Below are positions 18,545-27,227 of a stretch of 64,000 bases of DNA, one piece after another; position 1 is the stretch's first letter; each line of letters begins with the position of its first letter. The position numbers and the translations under genes were made by a program. The DNA comes from WTFY01 sp965205685 (GTDB taxonomy: Bacteria > Pseudomonadota > Gammaproteobacteria > UBA4575): NCBI GenBank assembly GCA_965205685.1, contig OZ242174.1, forward strand, positions 124,001 to 188,000, given 5' to 3'. The notes beneath the pieces are model-generated. The model worked only from the letters and a program-made list of their open reading frames with translations, ran no database searches and was not told where the DNA came from.

Positions 18545-19741
18545 TCAGCTGGTGCGCCCCGTCGGAGCCGGTTTCTTGCACCAGAGCTGGGGGTTCACAG
18601 GCTTGCCGTGCCTGCGGATCTCGAAATACAGGCCGGTACGGCCTTGCCCACCGCTGTTGCCCACGGAGGCGATGCGCTCGCCCGCCTTGACCCATTCGCC
18701 CGGCCGTTTGTACAGGCTCTGGCTGTGTCCGTACAAACTCATGTAGCCATTCCCGTGGTCAATGATCATCAACAGCCCCAGGCCGCGCATCCATTCCGCA
18801 AACACCACTCGTCCATGAAAAATGTTGTACACATCATTACCGGCTTTGCCGGGGATAAACACGCCCTGCCAATACAGTGCACGGCGGGAAAAATTGCGTC
18901 TCTGGCCAAACCGGTTACTGGGTCGCCCGGCCACCGGCCAGAACAGCTTGCCTTTTTCCTTGCGAAAATCCTGGCCTTGGTCGATGTGAGGGATGTTGAT
19001 CAGGGCTGCCTGCAGTTCATCCAGAAGTTCCTGAAGCTGCTGCCGGTCGATCTCGAGGTTGGCTAGCCGGGATTGTTCACCGGAAACACGTGCCTGCATG
19101 CGCTCAAGCACAAGTTTTCGCTTTGCCTGCTCCTGTCCGATTTCCTGTTTGCGGGCGGACAGCTCGGATTGTGTCTGGACAACCGACCTTTCCTTTTTTT
19201 CGATTTCATCCTGTACTTGGCCGATCTCCTGCAGAACCTTTCCGACAGCCTCGATCTCGTGCATGCGGGCTCGATGTAGGTAATCGTAGTACACCAGTGT
19301 CCGGCCCAGTGTTGCAGGTTCCTGCTGGTTGAGCAGCAACTTCAGTTTTTCCTGGCCTGCGTACAGATACTCGGATCTCACCTGCGCATGCAGGACATTG
19401 CGGTGCTGGGACAACTGCTTCTGCAGGCTCTGCTTTTTGGACTGCAGGGCACCAATCCTCTGGCGGTAATCTTTCAGCGCCACCTCAGCCTTGCCGAGTT
19501 GGCGGTTGAGCTGGCCGATGCGGCGTTCAAACTCGCGCAGTTCTGCCTCCAGCGCACCTGCCTCTCCACGGTGTTTCTCCATCCTGAGCTGGCTCGCTTG
19601 GATCTGGCTATGGACTCGGGCCAGTTTTTGCTCCACCTCCTGTTGTGAGGGAGCCGCGTACAGCGGCATGGTGAATGACGCCATGCAGACCGGTAAGGCA
19701 ACAAACAAGCAGCGCAGATTCAGGACATTTCTCAGCGGCAT
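18545..19741 (-). CDS. envC: Murein hydrolase activator EnvC
   Basis: Periplasmic activator of the cell-division amidases (AmiA/AmiB), recruited by FtsEX. 398 residues: a signal peptide ending near LYA, a long coiled coil (about 30-240) and a C-terminal LytM/M23 domain. The M23 zinc site is degenerate: the first histidine motif reads GVFIPGKAGND with no histidine, and the HxH position reads LYF. That is what defines EnvC-like activators as non-catalytic. First gene of the envC-ctpA-DJ-1 run, divergent from the ArsR gene. Confidence 0.93.
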   Translation of the reverse strand: MPLRNVLNLRCLFVALPVCMASFTMPLYAAPSQQEVEQKLARVHSQIQASQLRMEKHRGEAGALEAELREFERRIGQLNRQLGKAEVALKDYRQRIGALQSKKQSLQKQLSQHRNVLHAQVRSEYLYAGQEKLKLLLNQQEPATLGRTLVYYDYLHRARMHEIEAVGKVLQEIGQVQDEIEKKERSVVQTQSELSARKQEIGQEQAKRKLVLERMQARVSGEQSRLANLEIDRQQLQELLDELQAALINIPHIDQGQDFRKEKGKLFWPVAGRPSNRFGQRRNFSRRALYWQGVFIPGKAGNDVYNIFHGRVVFAEWMRGLGLLMIIDHGNGYMSLYGHSQSLYKRPGEWVKAGERIASVGNSGGQGRTGLYFEIRRHGKPVNPQLWCKKPAPTGRTS

Positions 19742-19774
19742 GCCCGTTCCCGGTTCAGGGGTTTCATTAATGTA

Positions 19775-19815
19775 TTAGACATTTATAATATTAGCTTATA
19801 CTATATATCCATAAG
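19775..19815 (+). promoter_or_regulatory. Promoter and candidate ArsR operator
   Basis: TTAGAC (19775-19780) and TATACT (19797-19802) with a 16-bp spacer precede the GTG of the ArsR gene. An inverted repeat CTTAT-N11-ATAAG (19795-19815) covers the -10, a typical position for an autoregulated ArsR operator. Inferred from sequence symmetry. Confidence 0.5.
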
Positions 19816-19850
19816 TAAATTTGGAAGCAGTATCCTGCTGAACCCGCATC

Positions 19851-20171
19851 GTGAGCATCAGCGCTGAAGAACTCCTTCATCGGGAAAAAGACATCGAGCA
19901 AGCCTCCAGGTCGCTCAAGGCCATGTCGCATCCATTGCGACTGAAAATCCTTTGTGTCCTTGGCAAACGCGAGATCAGCGTGCAGGAAATCGTCAGCAGC
20001 GTAGGTACCTCCCAGAGTAACATATCGCAGCATTTGGCCATCTTGCGTGATAAAGGTATATTGGCGACCCGGAAAGACGCCAACCGGGTCTACTACCGGG
20101 TAGAAGATGAGCGAACGCTGAAGTTGATTGAAATGATGCAGCAGGTATTTTGCTCGGTCCAACACTCCTGA
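19851..20171 (+). CDS. ArsR-family regulator with two cysteines
   Basis: Winged-helix repressor, 106 residues, GTG start. The recognition helix region reads VGTSQSNISQHLAILRDKGI, followed by the wing (RKDANRVYYRV). It lacks the ELCVCDL metal site of ArsR/SmtB. Instead it has just two cysteines, C35 in helix 2 (LKILCVLG) and C101 near the C-terminus. That is the arrangement of the BigR/SqrR subgroup, which senses persulfide through a disulfide/tetrasulfide. A rhodanese and a glutaredoxin follow, supporting a sulfur or redox role. Function is inferred from this pattern. Confidence 0.85.
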   Translation: MSISAEELLHREKDIEQASRSLKAMSHPLRLKILCVLGKREISVQEIVSSVGTSQSNISQHLAILRDKGILATRKDANRVYYRVEDERTLKLIEMMQQVFCSVQHS

Positions 20172-20260
20172 GTATCAAGCCCGCAGGTGCCATATTCGTT
20201 TAGACGGGTACTCCAAGCAACAGCCATCGATTCGGTTGCAGCAACCAGACAAACACCGCA

Positions 20261-20686
20261 ATGGAAGAATTTACAGATTTTGCAATCAGGAATTATCACC
20301 TGTTCATTGCCCTAGGGGTCGTGCTGGGCATGATCCTCTGGGTCGAGATCAGGCGTGCGACCAAGGGATATAAGGAAATCACTCCAGCGGAAGCGGTCAC
20401 CCTGATCAACCGGGAAGATGCGCTCGTGCTGGATGTGCGCGAGGCCAATGAGTTGGGCCAGGGCAGTATCATCAACGCCAAGCATGTAGCGCTCAGCGGG
20501 CTCAAGCAAAAAGCGGAGGAGCTTGCCAAAAACAAGGATCAGCCCGTGCTGGTGTTTTGCAAAACGGGATTGCGTTCATCGCAGGCCTGCAAGGTCCTGA
20601 CAGGACACAGCTATACCCAGGTGTTCGGCTTGAAGGGTGGCATCACGGCATGGATGAACGATCAACTTCCGGTAGTCAAGAAATGA
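20261..20686 (+). CDS. Membrane-anchored rhodanese
   Basis: Single rhodanese domain behind one N-terminal transmembrane helix (about residues 12-30), 141 residues, similar in layout to E. coli YibN. Catalytic cysteine C100 sits in the loop VFCKTGLRSSQA, so sulfur transfer to thiols via a persulfide is expected. It lies 89 bp after the ArsR gene and overlaps grxC by 4 bp, suggesting co-regulation with both. Confidence 0.9.
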   Translation: MEEFTDFAIRNYHLFIALGVVLGMILWVEIRRATKGYKEITPAEAVTLINREDALVLDVREANELGQGSIINAKHVALSGLKQKAEELAKNKDQPVLVFCKTGLRSSQACKVLTGHSYTQVFGLKGGITAWMNDQLPVVKK

Positions 20687-20940
20687 GTACAAGCGAGGTT
20701 GTCATCTATTCCGGCAACCGCTGCGCATATTGCAATGCGGCAAAGCGTTTGCTCGACAGCAAGAATGTCAGCTATACGGAAATCAATGTCGATGAAGACC
20801 CGGCCCGTCGCGAAGAGATGATGAGGCGTACACAACGCCAGACGGTGCCGCAGATCTTTATCGGCGAACAGCATGTAGGCGGCTTTGACGATCTCTCCGA
20901 ACTCAACCAGTCCGGCGGGCTGGATGAGTTGCTGGCCTAA
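20683..20940 (+). CDS. grxC: Glutaredoxin 3
   Basis: Small dithiol glutaredoxin, 85 residues, with active site C14-A-Y-C17 (most Grx3 have CPYC), TVPQIFI with the cis-proline, and GGFDDL in the glutathione site. It reduces protein disulfides and mixed glutathione disulfides. The ATG overlaps the rhodanese stop (ATGA), so translation is coupled; a longer in-frame extension upstream is a shadow of the rhodanese gene. secB follows, the same grxC-secB-gpsA order as in E. coli. Confidence 0.95.
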   Translation: MSTSEVVIYSGNRCAYCNAAKRLLDSKNVSYTEINVDEDPARREEMMRRTQRQTVPQIFIGEQHVGGFDDLSELNQSGGLDELLA

Positions 20941-20992
20941 TGAAAAATGCCGTTGACATCACCGGATGATGTAAAACCCTTTTTGATCTCTC

Positions 20993-21457
20993 ATGACCGC
21001 GGAAACGGATCAAAAATTCGAGATTCAAAAAATTTACCTCAAAGATGTCTCCTTTGAGAATCCTGTTTCTCCCAAGGTATTCACCGAAAAATGGAACCCG
21101 CAGACCGACGTCCATATCCAGTCGGAAACCGCCAAGTTGGGTGAGCATGTTTTTGAGGTCTGCATCACCATCCAGGTCACTGCAGTCCAGGAAGAGAGCA
21201 CCGCATTTCTGGTCGAGGTCAAGCAGGCGGGTATCTTCCTGATCAAGAATTTCAAAAAAGACCAGCACAGCCAGTTGCTGGGCAGTCACTGTCCCAATGT
21301 GCTGTTTCCCTTTGCCCGTGAAACCATAGCTGAACTGGTCTCAAAAGGAGGCTTTCCACAACTGCTGCTGAACCCGGTGAATTTTGAAGCCCTGTATCAG
21401 CAGCACCTGAAGGCCCAGAAAGAACAGAAATCCAGCCCCGATCAAACCAAACACTGA
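20993..21457 (+). CDS. secB: Protein-export chaperone SecB
   Basis: Cytoplasmic tetrameric chaperone that holds preproteins unfolded and passes them to SecA. 154 residues. Typical N-terminal strand FEIQKIYLKDVSFENP and the block FPFARETIAELVSKGGFPQLLLNPVNF. Between grxC and gpsA (7 bp before gpsA). Confidence 0.97.
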   Translation: MTAETDQKFEIQKIYLKDVSFENPVSPKVFTEKWNPQTDVHIQSETAKLGEHVFEVCITIQVTAVQEESTAFLVEVKQAGIFLIKNFKKDQHSQLLGSHCPNVLFPFARETIAELVSKGGFPQLLLNPVNFEALYQQHLKAQKEQKSSPDQTKH

Positions 21458-21464
21458 TATATCC

Positions 21465-22460
21465 ATGGCTATCGCTGCAGTATTGGGTGCGGGCTCCTGG
21501 GGGACTGCACTTGCCCTTCAACTGGCCAGGAACCAGCACAGTGTACAGATATGGGACTGCGACACCGACCTGATCGACACCCTGCAGACCCGAGGCTGCA
21601 ACCTGCGGTATCTGCCGGATCACCCGTTGCCGGACTCTCTCTCGGCGCACCATGATTTGGCCGATGCCCTTGCGCATGCTGATTTTGTTCTGGTGGCGGC
21701 CCCGAGTTATGCCATGCGCAGCGTCTGCGATCAGATCGTGGGGTTGCGTTTTCCGGAGAAGCTGGTCTGGGCCACGAAGGGCTTCGAGAAAGCCAGCGGC
21801 CTGATGATGCACGAGGTGGTGGCCCAGGTGCTGGGAGACAAGATCAAGAAAGCGGTCCTGTCCGGGCCGTCTTTTGCCGGCGAAGTTGCCAGCCAGTTGC
21901 CGGCCGCAGTGACCCTGGCATCCGAGGAGCCGGACTGCGCCGAAGAACTGGCGGGCTATTTTCACAGCAGCAGCTTTCGTGTCTACACCAGCGGCGACGT
22001 TATCGGTGTCGAATTGGGTGGTACAATCAAGAACGTGCTGGCCATCGCCGCCGGCATTGCCGACGGGTTTGGTTTTGGTGCCAACGCACGTGCCGCACTG
22101 GTCACCCGTGGACTTGCTGAAATGATGCGACTCGGGCAAAAACTGGGGGCTGAGCGGACGACCCTGATGGGGCTTGCAGGCGTCGGTGACCTGGTACTTA
22201 CCTGCACCGACGATCAGTCCCGGAACCGCCGCCTCGGGCTGGCCCTTGCACGCGGGAAAACTGCACAGCAGTACATGGAAGAGCTGGGACAGGCGGTTGA
22301 AGGGTTTCATGCTGCCCAAGTCGTACACCGGATTGCACAGGACCACCAGGTGGACATGCCGATCTGCACACAGGTGTGGCGCGTACTGAACGGCGATGCC
22401 GTGCTGGAAACAGCCGTGTCGGAACTGCTGAGCCGTGACATGAAAGTCGAGCTTGCATGA
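21465..22460 (+). CDS. gpsA: Glycerol-3-phosphate dehydrogenase [NAD(P)+]
   Basis: Makes sn-glycerol-3-phosphate from dihydroxyacetone phosphate for phospholipid synthesis, in the cytoplasm. 331 residues. N-terminal Rossmann motif VLGAGSWGTALA, catalytic-lysine region GGTIKNVLAIAAGI, and GLAGVGDLVLTC in the C-terminal domain. Seven base pairs after secB. Confidence 0.97.
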   Translation: MAIAAVLGAGSWGTALALQLARNQHSVQIWDCDTDLIDTLQTRGCNLRYLPDHPLPDSLSAHHDLADALAHADFVLVAAPSYAMRSVCDQIVGLRFPEKLVWATKGFEKASGLMMHEVVAQVLGDKIKKAVLSGPSFAGEVASQLPAAVTLASEEPDCAEELAGYFHSSSFRVYTSGDVIGVELGGTIKNVLAIAAGIADGFGFGANARAALVTRGLAEMMRLGQKLGAERTTLMGLAGVGDLVLTCTDDQSRNRRLGLALARGKTAQQYMEELGQAVEGFHAAQVVHRIAQDHQVDMPICTQVWRVLNGDAVLETAVSELLSRDMKVELA

Positions 22461-22527
22461 ACGGGGGACCGGTGCAGGCATGCAACGCGCAGGTGTCGGT
22501 AGAGCCATGTAACTCTGGTCTTCAGAT

Positions 22528-23484
22528 ATGAGCGACGATCACAGACTCAAGGTGGATTTTTGCGGCCTGCAGTTTTCCTCCCCCCTAGTGCTGCTGTCAG
22601 GCTGTGTCGGCTTCGGCGAGGAGTACACCCGCATCCAGGGGTTTTCCAACCGGGACGTGGGCGCCATCTGCCTGAAAGGCACGACGCTTGAGCCGCGTCT
22701 TGGCAATGCACCACACCGCCTGGCCGAAACCGCCGACGGGATGCTCAATGCCATTGGCCTGCAAAACCCCGGTGTGGATGTCATCGTGCAAGAGATTCTG
22801 CCCAGCCTCGATTTCTCGCAAACCCGTTTCATTGCCAATGTATCCGGCTCCACCGTAGAGGAGTACCGGGAGGTAACGCGCAGATTTGACAACTCCCCGA
22901 TCGATGCAATTGAAATCAACATTTCGTGCCCGAACGTAAAGGAAGGCGGGGTAGCCTTCGGCAATGATCCGGAGATGTCGGCACGCGTGGTAGACGCCTG
23001 CCGTGCCGTTACCCAAAAACCGATCATCACCAAGCTCTCACCAAACCAGACGGACATCCGGCACAATGCAAAACGCTGCATTGAGGCCGGCAGCGATGCC
23101 TTTGCCGTGATCAACACAGTCATGGGCATGGCCATCGATGTCGAAACCCGCCAACCCGTACTGCACAACAACCAGGGGGGATTGTCCGGTCCTGCAATCA
23201 AGCCGATTGCGTTACTCAAAGTGCACGAGGTGTACCAGGTCTGCAAGCCTCACAAGATCCCCATCATTGGGCAGGGCGGCATCGTCAGTGCCAGCGACGC
23301 AATCGAATTCCTGATTGCAGGAGCCACCGCCATTGGTCTGGGCACGGGTCTTTTTTACAATCCTCTTTGTTGTCAGGAAATCAATCACGGCATTGCCGAA
23401 TACCTTGACAATACCGGTCTGTCGCATATCAATGCAGTGACCGGAAGCCTGGAGATGCACACCGACACATCGGATTACACCTGA
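22528..23484 (+). CDS. pyrD: Dihydroorotate dehydrogenase, class 1 (1B-like)
   Basis: FMN-binding TIM-barrel enzyme oxidising dihydroorotate to orotate in pyrimidine synthesis. 318 residues with no N-terminal membrane helix. The catalytic base is a cysteine (INISCPNVKEGG), which marks class 1 (cytosolic). The GQGGI and IGLGTG phosphate/FMN loops are present. Most gammaproteobacteria use the class 2 quinone-linked enzyme with a serine base. Class 1B normally needs the electron-transfer subunit PyrK, which is not adjacent here. A related flavoenzyme acting on another dihydropyrimidine cannot be excluded. Confidence 0.82.
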   Translation: MSDDHRLKVDFCGLQFSSPLVLLSGCVGFGEEYTRIQGFSNRDVGAICLKGTTLEPRLGNAPHRLAETADGMLNAIGLQNPGVDVIVQEILPSLDFSQTRFIANVSGSTVEEYREVTRRFDNSPIDAIEINISCPNVKEGGVAFGNDPEMSARVVDACRAVTQKPIITKLSPNQTDIRHNAKRCIEAGSDAFAVINTVMGMAIDVETRQPVLHNNQGGLSGPAIKPIALLKVHEVYQVCKPHKIPIIGQGGIVSASDAIEFLIAGATAIGLGTGLFYNPLCCQEINHGIAEYLDNTGLSHINAVTGSLEMHTDTSDYT

Positions 23485-23579
23485 GTGTTTTGGCCCGGCA
23501 GGCGTCCGGGGGTGTGACCGAAGGACATCAACCTCAGCAAAAATGTGGACGCGCTGTAATGTGAAGGTTCCTCTCTGTT

Positions 23580-23596
23580 AAGATATAATATATCTT
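23580..23596 (+). promoter_or_regulatory. 17-bp palindrome over a -10 box, candidate Zur operator
   Basis: AAGATATA-A-TATATCTT is a perfect 8-1-8 inverted repeat. It contains a consensus -10 TATAAT (23584-23589), about 88 bp upstream of the znuA start. The position suggests a repressor site; Zur is the obvious candidate because the gene is ZnuA-like. The match to published Zur boxes is only general. Confidence 0.45.
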
Positions 23597-23683
23597 TTTT
23601 GAGCCTGATGCGCCCATGAGCTTGCTTGCAGCAAGCAACTTCGAATTCAGGTGCCTTGGGCGACCATCAGGAGGCAGGTGTCT

Positions 23684-24715
23684 GTGACCACGGATTACTC
23701 ACCCCTTGCATTGTTGCAGTCACGCTGCATGCTTGTCATGGTTGCGGTACTGGGCTGTTTGATTTCCTTTCCTGCGACAGCTGAGGGGATGGACAGGGTT
23801 ATTACCTCGATCAAACCGGTGCATTCCCTGGTGAGTGCTGTCATGGCCGGAGTGGGTGAGCCCTATCTGATGGTGCAGGGGACCGCATCGCCCCATACTT
23901 TCAGCCTGCGTCCTTCGGATGCGGTGAAGCTTGAGAATGCCCAGATCATCTTTCTGGTTGACAGGTCCATAGAGGCATCTCTTGTCAAACCGGCCCACAC
24001 ACTCGGGGGTAACGCCCGTATCGTCATGCTGTCTGAAACAAAGGGACTTGTACTGAGAAAATTTCGCGAGGACGGTGCTTTCGAGACCCATAGCCATGAA
24101 ACCGATCATGCTCATGAACACCATGAAGACGCGGGACATCATGCAGGCCATGGAATTGCGCACGAAAAGGACCCTCACCCTGCCGAAGGCCCTTATGACA
24201 TGCACGTCTGGCTTGATCCGGAAAATGCCGGCGTGATGGTACGCAAAATTGCTGAAGTCCTGTCCGAGGCAGACCCCGACAACGCTGCAGTTTATGCAGC
24301 CAACGCCCGCACACTGCAACACCGGCTTGACGAACTGACTGCGAAGATCACCACAGACCTGATACCCGTACGTGACAAATCTTTTATCCTGCTCCACGAC
24401 GCTTACCAGTATTTCGAGGCACGCTTTGGCCTGAGCGCATCTGGCTCGGTCATGGTCGACCCCGAACATGCGCCCAGTGCCCAGCGCATACAGAAACTTC
24501 GCAACAAAGTGCAGGAATTGGGTGCGGTCTGTGTATTTTCCGAACCCCAGTTTGGCTCGCGCCTGATCGAGGTCATCACTGAGAACACGCAGGCCCGTGT
24601 CGGTGTTCTAGATCCTCTGGGGGCAACGATTGAGGCGGGGCCCGAAGCCTACTTCACACTTTTGCACGATCTCGCGACATCGTTCAGGGAGTGCCTGGCT
24701 CCTGCAGATCACTGA
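23684..24715 (+). CDS. znuA: Zinc ABC transporter substrate-binding protein
   Basis: Periplasmic solute-binding protein of the cluster A-I (ZnuA) family. It has a signal sequence ending near PATA. Metal-ligand histidines lie in ASPHTFSLRP and MHVWLDPENA, with a later one in LHDAYQYF. A histidine/acid-rich loop (about residues 122-165, HSHETDHAHEHHEDAGHHAG) is typical of zinc binders. The GTG at 23684 has AGGAGG 9 nt upstream; in-frame GTGs at 23651 and 23678 are less well placed. No znuB/znuC are adjacent, so the permease is encoded elsewhere. It ends inside the convergent ntrC gene by 7 bp. Confidence 0.88.
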   Translation: MTTDYSPLALLQSRCMLVMVAVLGCLISFPATAEGMDRVITSIKPVHSLVSAVMAGVGEPYLMVQGTASPHTFSLRPSDAVKLENAQIIFLVDRSIEASLVKPAHTLGGNARIVMLSETKGLVLRKFREDGAFETHSHETDHAHEHHEDAGHHAGHGIAHEKDPHPAEGPYDMHVWLDPENAGVMVRKIAEVLSEADPDNAAVYAANARTLQHRLDELTAKITTDLIPVRDKSFILLHDAYQYFEARFGLSASGSVMVDPEHAPSAQRIQKLRNKVQELGAVCVFSEPQFGSRLIEVITENTQARVGVLDPLGATIEAGPEAYFTLLHDLATSFRECLAPADH

Positions 24716-26112
24716 GCCTTGTCAAACAGTCCAAGTTCCTGGATCTTTCGGGTCAGTGTATTTCTTCCCCAGCCCAGAAGCTTGGCTGCTTTCTGGCGTC
24801 GACCCCCGGTTTTTTTCATGGCCGCCTTGATCATGATCGATTCGAATTCAGGCAAGGCCTGGTTCCAGATAGCACTGCTGCCTTTGGAAAATTCCTTGTC
24901 GGCCCAGTCACGCAACAGGCTTTGCCAGTTCACCGTATCGGCAATTTCATCCTTGAGCATGTCCACAGGCAAATCCTGCATGTGAATCTCATTGCCTGCG
25001 GCCATCACGGTCAGCCATCGGCACACATTCTCCAGTTGTCTGACATTGCCCGGCCATTGCAGGGTGCACAGGTGCTCAACAACCTCATCCGTCAACTGTT
25101 TCGGCTCGGTGTCCAGTTCTCTTGCGGAACTTTGCATGAAGTGCTGCAACAAGACCGGAATGTCCTCGCTGCGCTCAGGCAGGGAAGGGATGCTGATGCG
25201 AATCACATTGAGACGATGGAACAGGTCTTCACGAAACTCGCCTTTGCGGACACGGCCTTCCAGGTCCTGATGTGTCGCGGCAATGATCCGGACATCGGCC
25301 TGGATCGGATCATGGCCTCCGATTCGGTAAAAATGCCCGTCCGACAGGATACGCAGCAACCGGGTTTGCAGATCGGCTGGCATGTCCCCGATTTCATCCA
25401 GAAACAAGGTCCCCTTGTGGGCCTGCTCAAAGCGCCCCTTGCGCATCGCAAGGGCTCCCGTGAACACGCCCTTTTCATGGCCAAACAGTTCGGCCTCGAG
25501 CAGGTCGCGCGGGATCGCGGCCATATTCAGGGCGATAAAGGGTCCGATCGACCGCGGACTGTGTTCATGTAACTCCTGGGCAACCAGTTCTTTTCCCGTA
25601 CCCGATGCCCCGTTGATGAGCACCGTCATGCTGGAGTTCGACAATCGTCCAATGGCGCGAAATACTTCCTGCATGGCGGGTGATTTGCCGATGATCCTGA
25701 CCGGCGGTTCCACCGCCGCACTGTGCGCCGGCGCAGACCCGCTGCCCGCTGCAAGGCAGGCGCGGCGGGCAAGCTCGATGGCCTCGTCGACATCAAAGGG
25801 CTTGGGCAAGTAATCGAACGCACCCTTTTCGTAGGCACCGACCGCGCTCTGCAGATCCGAGTGGGCAGTCATGATGATAATCGGCAGCATCGGATGTTCC
25901 GCCTTGATCCGTTCCAGAAATTCAAAACCGTCCATCCCGGGCATGCGCACATCCGTGAGGATTGCGGTGGGCACATGATGTTCCAGCGTGTGCAACGCTG
26001 CCGCTGCAGACTCGAATGCCGTCACAGGTATGCCGGCCTTCTCAAATGCGCGCTCAAGCACCCAGCGCATGGCTTGATCGTCATCAACAATCCAGACATT
26101 GGCATCATTCAT
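24709..26112 (-). CDS. ntrC: Nitrogen regulation response regulator NtrC
   Basis: Sigma-54 activator of nitrogen-regulated genes, 467 residues. The receiver domain has phospho-acceptor aspartate in ILTDVRMPGMDG and a conserved lysine in YLPKPFD. The AAA+ domain has Walker A GASGTGKE and Walker B GTLFLDEIGD. The C-terminal Fis-type helix-turn-helix is KTGGRRQKAAKLLGWGRNTL. Oddity: the sigma-54-contacting GAFTGA loop reads GVFTGA (KGVFTGALAMRKG). It follows ntrB by 26 bp and is convergent with znuA. Confidence 0.96.
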   Translation of the reverse strand: MNDANVWIVDDDQAMRWVLERAFEKAGIPVTAFESAAAALHTLEHHVPTAILTDVRMPGMDGFEFLERIKAEHPMLPIIIMTAHSDLQSAVGAYEKGAFDYLPKPFDVDEAIELARRACLAAGSGSAPAHSAAVEPPVRIIGKSPAMQEVFRAIGRLSNSSMTVLINGASGTGKELVAQELHEHSPRSIGPFIALNMAAIPRDLLEAELFGHEKGVFTGALAMRKGRFEQAHKGTLFLDEIGDMPADLQTRLLRILSDGHFYRIGGHDPIQADVRIIAATHQDLEGRVRKGEFREDLFHRLNVIRISIPSLPERSEDIPVLLQHFMQSSARELDTEPKQLTDEVVEHLCTLQWPGNVRQLENVCRWLTVMAAGNEIHMQDLPVDMLKDEIADTVNWQSLLRDWADKEFSKGSSAIWNQALPEFESIMIKAAMKKTGGRRQKAAKLLGWGRNTLTRKIQELGLFDKAQ

Positions 26113-26138
26113 AGCATCTCTTCCTAATTGTTAGGCAT

Positions 26139-27227
26139 TTAATATCCGGTGCCGTTCAACGGCAGCAAAATACGAAACTCCGTCAGGCCGGGATCGGAAT
26201 CAAACTCGATCAGGCCCCCATGCAAGTGCACCAGACTTTGTGCAAGCGGCAGGCCGAGGCCGGTACCCTCGGCACTTCCCGAGATCATCGGGAAAAAAAT
26301 CTGCGGTTTCAGATCTTCAGGAATGCCGCAACCGTTATCCGTCACACTGATCAGGACGGCCAGTCGATGACAGGTTTCACCGATTGTGATTTGCCGCAAC
26401 ACCCGGGTCTTGAGGCTGACCTCTCCCTGCAGCTCCACGGCACGGACTGCATTTCCAACGATGTTCAGTATCGCCTGGACCAGCAGGTCGTAATCGGCAT
26501 GCAACGGCGGGATGCTGGGATCGTAATCCGTCCTGATGACAATGTCGTCCGAGAGTTCCGCCACTGCAAGACGACGGACATGTTCAAGCACGTTGTGAAC
26601 ATTCAGTTCCTGTTTCTCGGGTGTGACCTTGGGCTCGAACATGCTGTCAACCAGTTTGCGCAGGCGGTCGGCTTCACCGATGATGACGTCCGTATACATC
26701 TGCAGACGTTCTTCGCCCAGTTCCTTGGCCAGCAACTGTGCTGCACCGCGCAGCCCGCCCAGCGGGTTTTTGATTTCATGGGCCAGACCACGCAGCATGT
26801 TCCGGGTAGCCAGATTCTCAGACAGCAGATGTTCTTCCCTGGAGATCCGGATCAGATGATCGATACAGGTGATCTCAAGCAGGCATTCCACCGTGTCACC
26901 CATGGCCAGCGGCGTGATGGTGCAGTTGATGGTGATCTCGTCCGCACCCGGGCGGCGCACGCAGACTTCATGCTCGGTGACCGGATTCCCGGTGGCGATG
27001 GAGCGCCGGATGTGTGCAATAAAATCCCCGCCGGCATCCTGGATAAAACCGGTAAGCGGTCGACCGAGCGCATGCCGTACTCCAGTGCCCAGACACTCCT
27101 CTCCCGCGGGATTGAGATAGCGGATGCGCAGGTCCTGATCGACCAGAACGATCGCCAGCGTCAGATTTTCAATGATTCCCCGTATATCCATGGCAAGTGC
27201 GTGACTAATGTTCAGCGCCTGTCCCAT
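26139..27227 (-). CDS. glnL: Nitrogen regulation sensor kinase NtrB (GlnL)
   Basis: Cytoplasmic histidine kinase/phosphatase that controls NtrC in response to PII. About 362 residues. An N-terminal PAS domain (IVLVDQDLRIRYLNPAGEE) is followed by an H-box with the phosphorylated histidine (GLAHEIKNPLGGLRGAAQ). The catalytic domain has N-box NIVGNAVRAV, DNGCGIP and GTGLGLPLAQSLV. No transmembrane helix, as expected. I placed the start at the ATG at 27227. An in-frame TTG 10 codons upstream and an ATG 12 codons downstream (MDIRGIIEN) are alternatives, and none has a strong ribosome site. Confidence 0.93.
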   Translation of the reverse strand: MGQALNISHALAMDIRGIIENLTLAIVLVDQDLRIRYLNPAGEECLGTGVRHALGRPLTGFIQDAGGDFIAHIRRSIATGNPVTEHEVCVRRPGADEITINCTITPLAMGDTVECLLEITCIDHLIRISREEHLLSENLATRNMLRGLAHEIKNPLGGLRGAAQLLAKELGEERLQMYTDVIIGEADRLRKLVDSMFEPKVTPEKQELNVHNVLEHVRRLAVAELSDDIVIRTDYDPSIPPLHADYDLLVQAILNIVGNAVRAVELQGEVSLKTRVLRQITIGETCHRLAVLISVTDNGCGIPEDLKPQIFFPMISGSAEGTGLGLPLAQSLVHLHGGLIEFDSDPGLTEFRILLPLNGTGY

